NCBI GenBank assembly: GCA_021162815.1
Contig: JAGGXW010000022.1
Location: forward strand, 1 to 40,225
Source of the DNA: Thermoplasmata archaeon
GTDB taxonomy: Archaea > Thermoplasmatota > E2 > UBA202 > JdFR-43
Reading direction: 5' to 3'
Length of the DNA: 40,225 nucleotides
Shown: positions 1 to 8,690 of the stretch, piece after piece
How the letters are laid out: every line of letters starts with the position of its first letter
Position numbering within the stretch: position 1 is the stretch's first letter
The notes under the pieces: generated by a model
Seen by the model: the letters and a program-made list of their open reading frames with translations, nothing else
Databases searched by the model: none
Told to the model about the DNA's origin: nothing
Position numbers and translations under genes: made by a program

Positions 1-3
1 CAA

Positions 4-81
4 AGGAAAATCTATTTATTTTCCTGAAAAATTTACTATTTGCCCTGGGTTGTTTGTCTCTTCACATATCTTGAGACAAAC
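4..81. repeat. Two inverted repeats downstream of mat
   Basis: The first 139 bases carry no gene. They hold two stem-loop candidates. One is an 8-bp pair, AGGAAAAT at 4-11 with ATTTTCCT at 18-25. The other is a 9-bp pair, GTTTGTCTC at 52-60 with GAGACAAAC at 73-81, and short G/C blocks at 47-49 and 83-85 can extend it past an internal mismatch. Both lie just past the 3' end of the leftward mat gene, so they may help end or protect its mRNA. That role is inferred from position only. Confidence 0.4.
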
Positions 82-139
82 TCCCAAGGTTTAATTTTTT
101 TCTAAATTTTTACTTTCGGAGATACTGTATTATTTATTA

Positions 140-1306
140 TTAAAACACTGTTATTTTCCCTGACAGTATTTCGTCCTTTATTTTGTCTATTGCTTCCAGT
201 CTCTGTCTCACAATCTCCTCAACGCCTGAGTCAGGAGTTTCTCCTACAACAGATATTCCAACAACGAGAGGATCTTTCACGGGTCTTCCTATCTGCGAGA
301 GCATTTTAACATAAGCCTCCTCAACTCCATCGTATTCCCTCACAATATCCTCTGCAATTCTTGATGCTGTTATGTTGTAAAGCTTTCCCACATGTGTCAC
401 AGGATTCTTGCCTGCTGGGGCTTCCATTGAAACGGGTCTGTTTGGAGTGATTAGTCCATTTAGCCTATTGCCTCTACCAACACTTCCATCATCTCCATTT
501 TCCATTGATAATCCTGTTACTGTGAGATAATAAACTCCTTTCTCATAATCATCGGCGGTATTTATATCAAGTTCAATTTCCCTGCTTGTGAGATTTGCTG
601 CATAATCATTCAGCTCATCCTTTATCTGTTCCTTAACACTCATATAATGGGTTGCATCTGGTATGTATCTATCCACCATTGCCATGGCAACAGTTATTTT
701 TATCTTATCACCTGTTCTGGCACTCATTACTTTTACATCCTCTCCAATCTCAGGGAATTTCTTGAGATTTATATTTATATATCTCTCAAGCTGAAGGGTC
801 AACTTCTCTGTCTCAGAAAGAGGAGCATATCCAGCACCTACAGATGTATCATTTGCTAACTGCCTTCTCGGATCATACACGCTTTTTAAATCCTGGCTTC
901 CTTCCCATATTCTTGATTCAATAACCACATCTGTGTCCGCGTTCAAATTTTTAAAGTGATTCTGAAGATACTCATAAGCTGATCTAACCGCTATCGCCCT
1001 TATTGGCATTCTTTTGTTTCCATAGAGGGCTGTAGCTCTTCCAACCAGCATTATATACGCAGGTTCTATTATCACGCCACCTCCAAACTGCGGCTGGCTC
1101 TGGCCTCCGACAATCTGGCATTCATCGGTGTTGTGATGAAGAATGTATCCAAAATTTTGAAGATATGCCTTTGATAGAGCTCTTGAAACATTTTCTGCAA
1201 GGCCATCTGCTATTGAATCTGGATGGCCTATACCCTTCCTTTCTACAATCTCTACCTTTTGCTTTTCAACAGGCACAGAATTTAAATTCTCGATAGTCAA
1301 TTGCAT
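140..1306 (-). CDS. mat: Archaeal S-adenosylmethionine synthetase
   Basis: Makes S-adenosylmethionine from methionine and ATP in the cytoplasm, supplying methyl groups for tRNA, rRNA and other methylations. The 388-aa protein matches the archaeal MAT family, which is very divergent from bacterial MetK, in both length (about 400 aa) and conserved blocks. These include an N-terminal ERKGIGHPD block (from about residue 22), a GGGVIIEP segment, [12 protein letters not shown] and the C-terminal DGSVGRGNR and [10 protein letters not shown] blocks. An AT-rich box (complement of about 1330-1340) sits near 28 bases before the start codon, in line with a leaderless mRNA. The gene stands alone: its left flank has hairpins and its upstream flank a decayed insertion sequence. 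Confidence 0.96.
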   Translation of the reverse strand: MQLTIENLNSVPVEKQKVEIVERKGIGHPDSIADGLAENVSRALSKAYLQNFGYILHHNTDECQIVGGQSQPQFGGGVIIEPAYIMLVGRATALYGNKRMPIRAIAVRSAYEYLQNHFKNLNADTDVVIESRIWEGSQDLKSVYDPRRQLANDTSVGAGYAPLSETEKLTLQLERYININLKKFPEIGEDVKVMSARTGDKIKITVAMAMVDRYIPDATHYMSVKEQIKDELNDYAANLTSREIELDINTADDYEKGVYYLTVTGLSMENGDDGSVGRGNRLNGLITPNRPVSMEAPAGKNPVTHVGKLYNITASRIAEDIVREYDGVEEAYVKMLSQIGRPVKDPLVVGISVVGETPDSGVEEIVRQRLEAIDKIKDEILSGKITVF

Positions 1307-1395
1307 AGAGTTTGAAATATTAACTTGTACTTATATTTTATCTCTCTGTTTAATGGAGACTGCCAAGAATTTGAAAATTTAAAAGATAAGAAATA

Positions 1396-1422
1396 CCCCT
1401 CCTGATTCTGCATCAGGAGGGG
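1396..1422 (+). promoter_or_regulatory. Hairpin masking the transposase ribosome binding site
   Basis: A perfect 11-bp inverted repeat: CCCCTCCTGAT at 1396-1406, a 5-nt loop at 1407-1411, ATCAGGAGGGG at 1412-1422. The right arm holds the Shine-Dalgarno-like GGAGGGGATG for the ATG at 1429, with another ATG at 1423. In an mRNA starting upstream, the stem would hide the ribosome binding site. IS elements commonly use such structures to stop outside transcripts from making transposase. The structure is seen in the sequence; the function is inferred. Confidence 0.55.
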
Positions 1423-1428
1423 ATGAAA

Positions 1429-2060
1429 ATGCTACACCAATTGACAGAATTGGTTAAAAGAAAAAATATTTTTCGCTGGGATAAAAAGAAGATGGAGGTT
1501 AAGCTAATTGCCACCATTCTTTATTATGCAGGAATTTCTTTAAGGAAAACGAGAAATTTCTTAGAGATTTCGAGAAGTTCAGCCATGAAGCTTTAAGACA
1601 ATGGTATCATAAATTTTGCTCAATTATTTACCAATTCCAAAAGATATAGAGGTTGTATAGCAATAGACGAAACAAAGATAAAGATTGGAAATGAATAGTG
1701 GTATGTATGGGCAGCAATAGATATAGAGACATGGGAAATCTTGGGAATAATGGTAACTAAATGGAGACCTTCCATTGATGTGATAAGATTTGTTAATAAA
1801 TTTCTCATCTATTGCGAAATAAACCATTTATTAAAGTAGATAGAGCTCCATGGTATAAGTGGGCATTAAGAAGAATGGGTTTACAATATGAACATGAAAC
1901 ATTTGGTGAGAGAAACGCCATAGAAGGGTGATTCAGTATTCTTAAGGCAGGATTGAAAAGATTCTGGAAACGCTTTCCTTCCAATGCTTCGAAGGAAAGC
2001 GTTGAGAAATGGCTTACTGCATTTGTAACCATTTACAATCTGGAGGTGAGAATTTCTTGA
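1429..2060 (+). pseudogene. IS6-like DDE transposase, broken
   Basis: Pieces of one transposase can be followed across all three frames. The N-terminal part runs from 1429 to a frameshift near 1590, where the reading shifts to SHEALRQWYHK. A third piece starts with AIDETKIKIG (first catalytic Asp) and has an in-frame TAG near 1696. A further shift near 1840 leads to DRAPWYKWALRRMG (second Asp), then GERNAIEG (catalytic Glu), an in-frame TGA near 1930 and a final stretch ending at 2060. The order of motifs is that of archaeal IS6-type transposases. With at least two frameshifts and two stops it cannot make a working enzyme. Confidence 0.85.
1969..2003. repeat. 13-bp inverted repeat inside the transposase remnant
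   Basis: AACGCTTTCCTTC at 1969-1981 is perfectly complementary to GAAGGAAAGCGTT at 1991-2003, with a 9-nt loop. It lies in the C-terminal coding part of the dead transposase. It may be a chance result of the coding sequence or a structural element of the IS; the sequence alone does not decide. Confidence 0.6.
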
Positions 2061-2115
2061 TAGTGCCCTGTCTAATGCTACCTTAAATTTTTATATGTTT
2101 TGCACATTCGAGAAT

Positions 2116-3402
2116 ATGAAATTCTGGGATGAAAAAATAGAAACGATGCCCATTAAGGATTTGAAAGAGCTGCAGCTTAAGAGGCTGAAAAAAGTTGTGA
2201 AGATGGCATATGACAACAATGCCATATACAGGGAGAAATTCAAAAAAGCAGGTATAACGCCAGAGGATATTAAAACCCTGGATGATATGTCCAAAATTCC
2301 GTTTCTCACCAAAGAAGAGCTGAGGAATTACTATCCCTTCGGCTTACTGTGTGTGGAGATGGATGATGTTGTGGAGATACATGCCTCTTCAGGCACAACT
2401 GGTAAGCCTGTAGTTGGGACATATACAAAAAATGATCTTGAAGTATGGGCAGAGGTGATGGCTCGCTCATTATGGGCAAATGGATTGAGAAAGAGCGATA
2501 TAATGCAGAATTCCTATGGTTACGGGCTGTTCACAGGTGCACATGGATTTGAAAAGGGGGCACAGAAGATAGGGGCAACAGTGATTCCAATAAGCAGCGG
2601 AAATACAAAGAGGCAGATAAACATAATGAAGGATTTTGGAAGCACTGCTCTTGCTGCAACACCAAGTTATGCTCTTTACATGGCTGAGGTGGCAAAGGAA
2701 ATGGGCTATGAACCAAAGGAGGATTTCAAACTTCATCTTGGCCTGTTTGGGGCTGAGGCATGGAGTGAAGAGATGAGGAAGAAGATAGAGGATGAATGGG
2801 GAATAGTGGCCCATGAACATTATGGATTGACAGAGATAATAGGGCCAGGGGTTGTTTCAGAATGCGAGGAAAAGCATCTTCACATAAACGCTGACCATTT
2901 CCTCGCAGAGGTCATTGACCCTGCAACAGGAGAGAGGATTGAAGAAGGAGAGGGCGAATTAGTATTCACAACTTTAACAAAGGAGGCATTTCCCGCCATA
3001 AGATTCAGGACAAGGGACATAGCAAGTTATAGCGAGGAGCCATGTGAGTGTGGAAGAACGCTCCCAATCCAGTCAAGAATAAAGGGCAGGAGTGATGACA
3101 TGATGAAGGTTAAGGGAGTGATAGTTTTCCCAAGTCAGATTGAAGAAGCCATAATGCGTGTTGAGGGCGTGAGTGGAAACTATCAGCTTGTCAAAAAGAA
3201 GGTCCATGGAATGCCCACCCTTCATGTGAGAGTGGAGCCGACAGAGGAGAGATACAAAGAGGGATATCTTGATGATTTGGAGGAAAAGATAGAGGAGGAG
3301 ATATACTCCATACTAAACCTTCACATACCTGTGGAAATAGTACCGCCATTCACAATTCCGAGGAGTGAGGGAAAAGCAAAAAGGATTGTAGAAGAAAACT
3401 AA
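2116..3402 (+). CDS. paaK: Phenylacetate-CoA ligase
   Basis: An adenylate-forming enzyme that joins phenylacetate (or a related aryl acid) to CoA using ATP, in the cytoplasm. The sequence carries the AMP-binding loop SSGTTGKPVVGTYT, the PaaK-type SYGYGLFTGAHGFE block, HEHYGLTEIIGPG and RFRTRDI, and the C-terminal domain with GRSDDMMKVKG. The length, 428 aa, is normal for PaaK. An in-frame ATG lies at 2095, but ATG 2116 is preferred. It gives the usual MKFWD-type start and lies about 25 bases after the TATA-like ATTTTTATAT (about 2086-2095), suggesting a leaderless mRNA. In anaerobic archaea such enzymes often serve aromatic amino acid breakdown; that role here is inferred. Confidence 0.93.
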   Translation: MKFWDEKIETMPIKDLKELQLKRLKKVVKMAYDNNAIYREKFKKAGITPEDIKTLDDMSKIPFLTKEELRNYYPFGLLCVEMDDVVEIHASSGTTGKPVVGTYTKNDLEVWAEVMARSLWANGLRKSDIMQNSYGYGLFTGAHGFEKGAQKIGATVIPISSGNTKRQINIMKDFGSTALAATPSYALYMAEVAKEMGYEPKEDFKLHLGLFGAEAWSEEMRKKIEDEWGIVAHEHYGLTEIIGPGVVSECEEKHLHINADHFLAEVIDPATGERIEEGEGELVFTTLTKEAFPAIRFRTRDIASYSEEPCECGRTLPIQSRIKGRSDDMMKVKGVIVFPSQIEEAIMRVEGVSGNYQLVKKKVHGMPTLHVRVEPTEERYKEGYLDDLEEKIEEEIYSILNLHIPVEIVPPFTIPRSEGKAKRIVEEN

Positions 3403-3629
3403 ACTCTGGAGACAATAAAATCTATTCCCTCCTTTGTTATTTTTAGATGCTCTTCATCTCTAAATTCTATATACCCCCTATCAGCCAGATTTTTTATTGC
3501 CTCATTCATCTCCTCATCTTCCATACCAACCTTCATTTTTAAAAGTTCAATTCCAATCCAGGCATCTTTATTATCCACATTATAAACAAGCAGGGTTAAT
3601 AAAATATCCTCCATCTCATGGCTACACAT
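3399..3629 (-). CDS. Small winged-helix-like protein
   Basis: About 76 aa, not assigned to a named family. The pattern, an N-terminal helix, a short EEMNEAIKNLADRGYIE helix-turn segment and a strand pair ending LKITKEGIDFIV, looks like a small winged-helix domain of the kind found in archaeal regulators. The frame extends to a TTG at 3638. ATG 3629 fits better with the TATA-like TATATATTAA (complement of 3646-3655) about 22 bases upstream, and ATG 3614 is also possible. Its 3' end overlaps the end of paaK by 4 bases, tail to tail. It is divergent from the carbamate kinase gene and shares its upstream region. Confidence 0.65.
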   Translation of the reverse strand: MCSHEMEDILLTLLVYNVDNKDAWIGIELLKMKVGMEDEEMNEAIKNLADRGYIEFRDEEHLKITKEGIDFIVSRV

Positions 3630-3638
3630 CGGTTTCAA

Positions 3639-3708
3639 ATGTGGATTAATATATAATCATTCCTGTTTAATTCAGGTTTAAATTATATATATGCCATGTA
3701 TTACAATT
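3639..3708. promoter_or_regulatory. Divergent promoter region, wHTH gene / carbamate kinase
   Basis: Two TATA-like boxes lie back to back: TATATATTAA on the minus strand (3646-3655) and AAATTATATATATG on the plus strand (about 3678-3690). They sit about 22 and 26 bases from ATG 3629 (minus) and ATG 3709 (plus). The DNA-binding look of the small protein makes autoregulation possible, but no operator repeat was recognised. Confidence 0.5.
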
Positions 3709-4632
3709 ATGAAATTAGTTGTAGCTCTTGGAGGCAATGCCATCGCAGGAAAGAAGAAGAATGCCGATGTAAAAGAGCAATTCACATTGACGGCAAGAAG
3801 CATGAAAAGCATTGCAGAAATGATAAAAAACGGGGCGGAAATAGTTATAACCCACGGCAATGGACCACAGGTGGGCGCCATTTTATTGCAGCAGAAAATA
3901 GCTAAGGAGATTATTCCTCCAATGCCATTGCATGTATGCGTTGCCCTTACACAGGGACAGATTGGCTATATGATTCAGCAGGCTTTACTGAATGAACTTA
4001 TGGAGAGAGGTATAAAGAAGAGTATTGTTTCCATAATAACTCAGGTTATAGTGGATGAGAATGATGAGGCATTCAAAAATCCCACAAAGCCAATAGGACC
4101 ACTCTACAGCGAGGAAGAGGCAAAGGAAATGATGAAGAGCTACACAATGGGAAAATATGAAAATGGTTATAGAATATTGGTTCCATCTCCTGAGCCAAAG
4201 TCAATTGTTGAAAGCAAAATAATAAGAAAATTGATTGAGAAAGATACAATTGTTATAGCCTCTGGGGGCGGAGGAATACCTGTAGTAAGGAAAGGAAATA
4301 AACTTCATGGCATAGATGCAGTTATTGACAAGGACCTTGCAAGCGAGAAACTGGCAAGCGAGGTAGAAGCAGATATACTGCTTATCATAACGGATGTTGA
4401 CAATGTTTTTATAAACTATGGAAAAGAAAATCAGCAGGCTCTGGAAGACATATCAGTGTATGAGCTTGAGGAATATTACAATGAAGGACAATTTCCTGCT
4501 GGCTCCATGGGTCCAAAAGTGAAGGCAGCAATAAGATTCATAAAAAATGGAGGAAAAAGGGCAATAATAACATCACTGGATAAATCATGGGATGCATTGA
4601 ATGGAAATGCAGGTACACAGATTCATGGTTGA
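3709..4632 (+). CDS. arcC: Carbamate kinase
   Basis: Transfers phosphate between carbamoyl phosphate and ADP, making ATP from carbamoyl phosphate or the reverse. The 307-aa protein has the amino acid kinase fold motifs: VVALGGNAIAG at the start, ITHGNGPQVG, a PTKPIGP loop, ASGGGGIPV, DKDLASEKLA and the C-terminal AGSMGPKVKAA. The frame opens at 3691, but ATG 3709 gives the canonical MKLVVALGG start and the leaderless spacing from the TATA box near 3683. The 3' end overlaps hisS by 10 bases, tail to tail. No arginine deiminase or ornithine carbamoyltransferase gene is in the window, so the source of carbamoyl phosphate cannot be told. Confidence 0.95.
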   Translation: MKLVVALGGNAIAGKKKNADVKEQFTLTARSMKSIAEMIKNGAEIVITHGNGPQVGAILLQQKIAKEIIPPMPLHVCVALTQGQIGYMIQQALLNELMERGIKKSIVSIITQVIVDENDEAFKNPTKPIGPLYSEEEAKEMMKSYTMGKYENGYRILVPSPEPKSIVESKIIRKLIEKDTIVIASGGGGIPVVRKGNKLHGIDAVIDKDLASEKLASEVEADILLIITDVDNVFINYGKENQQALEDISVYELEEYYNEGQFPAGSMGPKVKAAIRFIKNGGKRAIITSLDKSWDALNGNAGTQIHG

Positions 4633-5825
4633 AGGCGATTAAACAATTCATTTATTCCAACATTTTTCTGTTCCCCGCTTTTCATATCCTTTATTATGAC
4701 TTCTCCCCTCTCCCATTCATCAGGAGCTATTATCACAACCTTTGAAATGCCCTTTCTATTGGCATAATCAAGTGATTTCTTGATATTTCTGGCCATCAGA
4801 TCCATTTCCGCCTTAATTCCTTCCTTTCTCAGCATTCTGGCAACCTTTATTGCCTCTCTCGGCATATTCATGTGAGCGATATAAACAATATCATTTTCAT
4901 CTTCAAATGTATATCCCTCCATTTCAAGGGCTAGCAAAGCTCTATCAAAGCCTATGGCAAATCCTGATGTTGGAACATGTCTGCCTCCAAGTATTGTTAT
5001 TAGATTGTATTCTCCTCCACCACATAGCTGCTTCTCTGCCCCTAACTTTGGAGCATCTATCTCAAAAACTGTACCAATATAATAATCCAGCCCTCTTGCA
5101 ATAGAAAGATCAAGGTTGAAGGGAACAGAGAACTCCTCAAGAAATGATAATATCTCCTTCATTCTGTTTGCCTCTTCAAATTCAAGTTCATCAATATTCT
5201 TTGTCTCTATAAATTCCATAAATTTTTCAAATTCCTCCTTTCCAAGTCTTCTTTCTATGCTTTCAAAATCCTTTTTGTCAATGAGTCTCATCATCTCCGC
5301 ATCATTTGCTCCCATGGTAGAAAGAAATCTTCTGAGGATATCAAGGTTACCGACTCTCACCACCACATTCCTAAGTCCTATGGTTTTCAGTATATCATAG
5401 GCCATGGCTATAAGCTCTGCTATCGCCTCGGGTCTGTTTGTTCCTATTAACTCACATCCAAACTGCCAGAATTCTCTGTATCTTCCCTTCTGAGGCCTAT
5501 CATATCTGAAGCAGTTGCCAAAATAATAAAATTTTAATGGTTTTGTCTCCATCTGCAATTTCTCAACATACATTCTGATAACAGGGGCCGTAAGTTCGGG
5601 GCGGAGAGCGATTTTCCTGCCTGATTTATCCTCAAATGCATATATCTCATCCATTATCTGCTCCCCAGATTTTAAAGTGAATAATTCAAGGTTTTCTATT
5701 GTTGGAGTAGAAACCTCCTCATATCCGTATTTCTCAAAAACATTTCTCATAACAGACTCAACCTTTCTCCTTTTTTTCATATCTGATGGGAGAAAATCTC
5801 TCGTGCCTCTCGGTTTACCAATCAT
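4623..5825 (-). CDS. hisS: Histidyl-tRNA synthetase
   Basis: Charges tRNA-His with histidine. The 400-aa class II enzyme shows motif 1 near the start (GTRDFLPSD, KYGYEEVSTP), motif 2 (RYREFWQFGCELIG), the histidine-binding ARGLDYYIGTVFE segment and motif 3 (SGFAIGFDRALLALE), followed by the anticodon-binding domain with IIAPDEWERG. The length is typical of archaeal HisRS. It lies 29 bases downstream of the aTrm56-HD gene on the same strand. It may be co-transcribed, although an AT-rich box near 5850 (minus strand), 25 bases before the start, could be its own promoter. Confidence 0.96.
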   Translation of the reverse strand: MIGKPRGTRDFLPSDMKKRRKVESVMRNVFEKYGYEEVSTPTIENLELFTLKSGEQIMDEIYAFEDKSGRKIALRPELTAPVIRMYVEKLQMETKPLKFYYFGNCFRYDRPQKGRYREFWQFGCELIGTNRPEAIAELIAMAYDILKTIGLRNVVVRVGNLDILRRFLSTMGANDAEMMRLIDKKDFESIERRLGKEEFEKFMEFIETKNIDELEFEEANRMKEILSFLEEFSVPFNLDLSIARGLDYYIGTVFEIDAPKLGAEKQLCGGGEYNLITILGGRHVPTSGFAIGFDRALLALEMEGYTFEDENDIVYIAHMNMPREAIKVARMLRKEGIKAEMDLMARNIKKSLDYANRKGISKVVIIAPDEWERGEVIIKDMKSGEQKNVGINELFNRLQP

Positions 5826-5854
5826 GAATGAATAATGCGGTTTTTATTTATATT

Positions 5855-6895
5855 TTATTTATTTTTATTTTTCATCATTGCCACAATATCATCTATATCC
5901 ATTCCAGCAAGTTTGCTGAGTTCTTCATGCATTGCTAAAAGTTTTTTCACAGCATTTTCTCCAATTTTTTTACGCCATTTCTCTGCAACTTCATCAACTG
6001 TTCTATAGCCATATGATGTGAGATTGTCCGCATGAGCCACTATCTTTTCCTCTATACTTTTTGGAATGTAATCCTCCCTTGGCAATCCAAGTTTTTCTGC
6101 CTCATCAGCATCTATCCCGGCTCCAACATGATGTTCTATAATATCTATAATTTTTGGGGGGAGAGAATACTTTCTGGCTATTTTTACTCCTTCAACAACA
6201 TGCATTATGCCATGCGTCCTCGATCTTCCAATATCATGGAGCAGGGCGCCTGCCCTCACCGCATCAATATCAACATTGTTTCCATTCTCTCTGATTTTTT
6301 TTGCTATTTCAACTGCAAGTTCAGCCACTTTAATACAGTGATTTATGACAGCCTTGCTGCATCCCTCGACCTCGAGCATTTTTATATAATCATATTCAAT
6401 TTTTTTACCCCTTTCAGATGGAATTATTTTGATAATTCCCCCAAATTCTTTTCTTAGCCATTCTCCCTCATTCAAAAAATGTAGAAAGACTGCAAGAGAT
6501 GCCACCTCCGAATGAGGTTGATTTCCTATGGCAACATTATAATCTGCGATCCTATAAAAGTCTCCAGGAACTTTCTCAGAACCCACAACCACAAGAATTT
6601 TTTCTTCTTTTCTGATATCTTCAATTACTCTGTCGACTGGTATACCATACATTGTTAAATGCACTATCTTTCCATCCCATTCGTTAAAAAATCTCCTCCA
6701 TGGGATTCCTGTTTTAATTGAAAAATCTCCTCCAAATCTATCAACAACCTTGTTTATTCCATCCTCAATTGTCTTGTCCTCCGTATCGATTATTATTCCG
6801 TCTGCACCAAATGCTCTTGCAACAAGAGCAACATGGGTTGTTATCCTTTTATCTCTTGCTATTCTATGCCCGTATCTGTAAACTAAAGTTTCCAT
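5855..6895 (-). CDS. trm56: tRNA C56 2'-O-methyltransferase fused to an HD domain
   Basis: Residues 1 to about 175 match aTrm56, the archaeal SPOUT enzyme that methylates the 2'-OH of C56 in the T loop of tRNA. Visible blocks are [25 protein letters not shown], the [11 protein letters not shown] knot loop (from about 104) and [23 protein letters not shown]. Residues about 180-346 form an HD phosphohydrolase domain with H186, the HD pair 220-221 in LLHDIGRS, H232, H255/H256 and HAD at 288-290, so all metal ligands seem present. Single-domain aTrm56 is about 180 aa, so this is a true fusion with no stop or shift between the parts. It overlaps the upstream membrane-protein gene by 13 bases, and hisS follows. 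What the HD part hydrolyses is unknown. Confidence 0.9.
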   Translation of the reverse strand: METLVYRYGHRIARDKRITTHVALVARAFGADGIIIDTEDKTIEDGINKVVDRFGGDFSIKTGIPWRRFFNEWDGKIVHLTMYGIPVDRVIEDIRKEEKILVVVGSEKVPGDFYRIADYNVAIGNQPHSEVASLAVFLHFLNEGEWLRKEFGGIIKIIPSERGKKIEYDYIKMLEVEGCSKAVINHCIKVAELAVEIAKKIRENGNNVDIDAVRAGALLHDIGRSRTHGIMHVVEGVKIARKYSLPPKIIDIIEHHVGAGIDADEAEKLGLPREDYIPKSIEEKIVAHADNLTSYGYRTVDEVAEKWRKKIGENAVKKLLAMHEELSKLAGMDIDDIVAMMKNKNK

Positions 6896-7287
6896 CCCTC
6901 TTCTTCCTCCTCATCAGGTATTATGAGAAGGTATGTGCATGCAGCGGCAATGAAGAATGTAACCAGTGGATGAATTGATGAAAGAATGTCATTAATTCCC
7001 TGCATTGATAAAAGAATGAGGATTATTGCAGCCATGCTCAATATACCCGCGAAAAATCCTGACAGGGTTGGAGTTATATTAAATTTGGGCGTAATCATTG
7101 AAAATGCAAGAGCAAGGAAATATATAACCGCAGCTCCAAGCACAGATGTCGCAAGAGAGTAGAAGAACAACATGCCTATTTCCCAGTTCACGTTATATAT
7201 TGTGAAAAACCACAAATAAAAGGCGAGACCCATAAATCCCAGGCCAGATAGAAATGATAACACTCCCTTATGAAGTTTCAGGTTCAT
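6883..7287 (-). CDS. Four-helix membrane protein of unknown function
   Basis: A 134-aa protein with four hydrophobic stretches, roughly at residues 12-32, 42-64, 74-94 and 104-124, and an acidic tail rich in Glu (residues 125-134). No catalytic motif is visible and no family was recognised. It is first in a leftward set with aTrm56-HD, which it overlaps by 13 bases, and hisS. Translational coupling to aTrm56-HD is therefore likely, but the position does not reveal a function. Confidence 0.75.
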   Translation of the reverse strand: MNLKLHKGVLSFLSGLGFMGLAFYLWFFTIYNVNWEIGMLFFYSLATSVLGAAVIYFLALAFSMITPKFNITPTLSGFFAGILSMAAIILILLSMQGINDILSSIHPLVTFFIAAACTYLLIIPDEEEEEGWKL

Positions 7288-7343
7288 GGTTATAAAAGGA
7301 TTTTCCTTAATAAAATTTATTTAATTTTCTATGATTAGGAATC

Positions 7344-8690
7344 ATGAAAAGAATCATCGCTATTATAGTTTTATTCATAATGTTATTTCAATTCAATTTT
7401 GCCACCTCTTCAAGCATGGATAAGCATAATTGCATGAGAGAATGGTGGAATATAGATGCATTTTTTGAGATGGCAGGAAAAAATTACAGTATAACAAGCT
7501 CATTTGAATATGAGATGGAGACACCTGCAGCAAATCTCTTTTTGACCCTTTTTAACCATGATGATGGCTCATATTATGACCTTGGCTCGTATGAAGATAA
7601 CATAGATGTATTAGAGTACGAAAATGGAAAAATAAAATATAAAAATTCATGGCTTGAAGAAAAATATCCCATATATAGGGCATTTTTTGATAGAGATAAT
7701 GTGAAAATATATATTGAGCTTGAGGCGCTATCTCCAGTAAAGAGAGTGGCCGAAGAAATGAGCTCCAGCCTGCCGGTGGGGCTCGGAAGCTATATATACA
7801 CATTTGTGGGAAAGTGCAGAGCAAATGGATGGATTTATATGAACGGCATAAATGAAACTTTTTCAGGAATTGCATACTTTGAGCATGTCTGGGGAAACTG
7901 GAGTTATAACTCTCCAATGCATGTTATAAATGCATCCATAATAAAGGATTACTTTAAGTTATACAGATGGTGGAAAAATGATATGAGATTGAATTTTAAC
8001 CCTCTTCTCATATCAAATGATAATCCATTTGGATATGACTGGAGCTGGAGTTATTTCAATAATGGATGGACAATGTTTTTTGGAAACATACCCTTCTGGA
8101 TAAATAATATCCCAATGGGCATAATATATCTCTATGATGGAAATACATACAGGCTTCTTAAAGTTACAGAGTGCAGATATGTTAATGGAGTTTATATGAA
8201 CGGAGCTTTTTTTGCAAGAGAACTGCATATCAGGGCAGAAGGAGATGGTGTGCTCAATCTCACAATGGAAATGACACAGGATGCTCATGTTTATATGGAT
8301 AAACTGTCATCCCGTTACTGGAGATATCTCACACTTTATGAATGTCCCGGGAACATAGATGGATACTATGAAAAAAATGGAGAAATAATTGAATTAAAGG
8401 GCAGAGGAGAAATAGAGATAGAAAGGCAGAGTAGCCTGTTTGACTATAATCTTATCAACATAACAATGATGGGCAAATATCCACTGGGCGTGCAACTCAT
8501 CATAATTTCATACTTATTTCATTTTAAAGTCGAGGCACAAATTTATCTCATGCCATTAACCTTCAATTTTTCTTTTTCTAAAATAGGAGACAATCAAACT
8601 CAACCCTATGGTTGCAATAACAAGGGCTATGGTCGCTTTCTGGGCCATACCTGTGCTAAAATAAATATAGAAGGTATCAGCAAGAGATAG
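7344..8690 (+). CDS. Secreted lipocalin-like protein, CrtC/AttH type
   Basis: A 448-aa exported protein. Residues 1-22 form a clear signal peptide (MKRIIAIIVLFIMLFQFNFA). The mature part begins with a REWWNIDAFF segment and has a later GIAYFEHVWGNW segment. These resemble the EWWY and DHxWG signatures of the CrtC/AttH lipocalin-like hydratase fold, with a second lipocalin-like half probably at residues 230-360. Family assignment rests on these short motifs, so it is tentative, and no hydratase activity is claimed. The start is supported by an AT-rich box near 7315. The last 45 residues overlap the opposite DedA-like gene by 135 bases and look unlike the rest, so a lost stop or frameshift near 8550 is possible. 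Confidence 0.75.
   Translation: MKRIIAIIVLFIMLFQFNFATSSSMDKHNCMREWWNIDAFFEMAGKNYSITSSFEYEMETPAANLFLTLFNHDDGSYYDLGSYEDNIDVLEYENGKIKYKNSWLEEKYPIYRAFFDRDNVKIYIELEALSPVKRVAEEMSSSLPVGLGSYIYTFVGKCRANGWIYMNGINETFSGIAYFEHVWGNWSYNSPMHVINASIIKDYFKLYRWWKNDMRLNFNPLLISNDNPFGYDWSWSYFNNGWTMFFGNIPFWINNIPMGIIYLYDGNTYRLLKVTECRYVNGVYMNGAFFARELHIRAEGDGVLNLTMEMTQDAHVYMDKLSSRYWRYLTLYECPGNIDGYYEKNGEIIELKGRGEIEIERQSSLFDYNLINITMMGKYPLGVQLIIISYLFHFKVEAQIYLMPLTFNFSFSKIGDNQTQPYGCNNKGYGRFLGHTCAKINIEGISKR

Larger units (their letters stand above)
1355..2068 (+). mobile_element. Decayed IS6-like insertion sequence
   Basis: About 714 bp enclosing the broken transposase at 1429-2060. Imperfect terminal inverted repeats can be read: GGAGACTGCCAAGAATTT at 1355-1372 and, on the complement of 2051-2068, GGGCACTATCAAGAAATT. 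They agree at 13 of 18 positions. The right repeat contains the last codons and stop of the transposase, as in other very compact elements. No clear target-site duplication was found. The size fits small archaeal IS6-like elements. The exact ends are inferred. Confidence 0.6.

Noticed and set aside
1-139. Possible CRISPR repeats from the two nearby inverted repeats
   Set aside because: Only two different stem-loops of different sequence, with no repeated unit or regular spacing.
2470-2820. Long open frame on the minus strand inside paaK
   Set aside because: It is a shadow of paaK: composition rich in Cys, His, Leu and Pro, no start signal, and no family motif.
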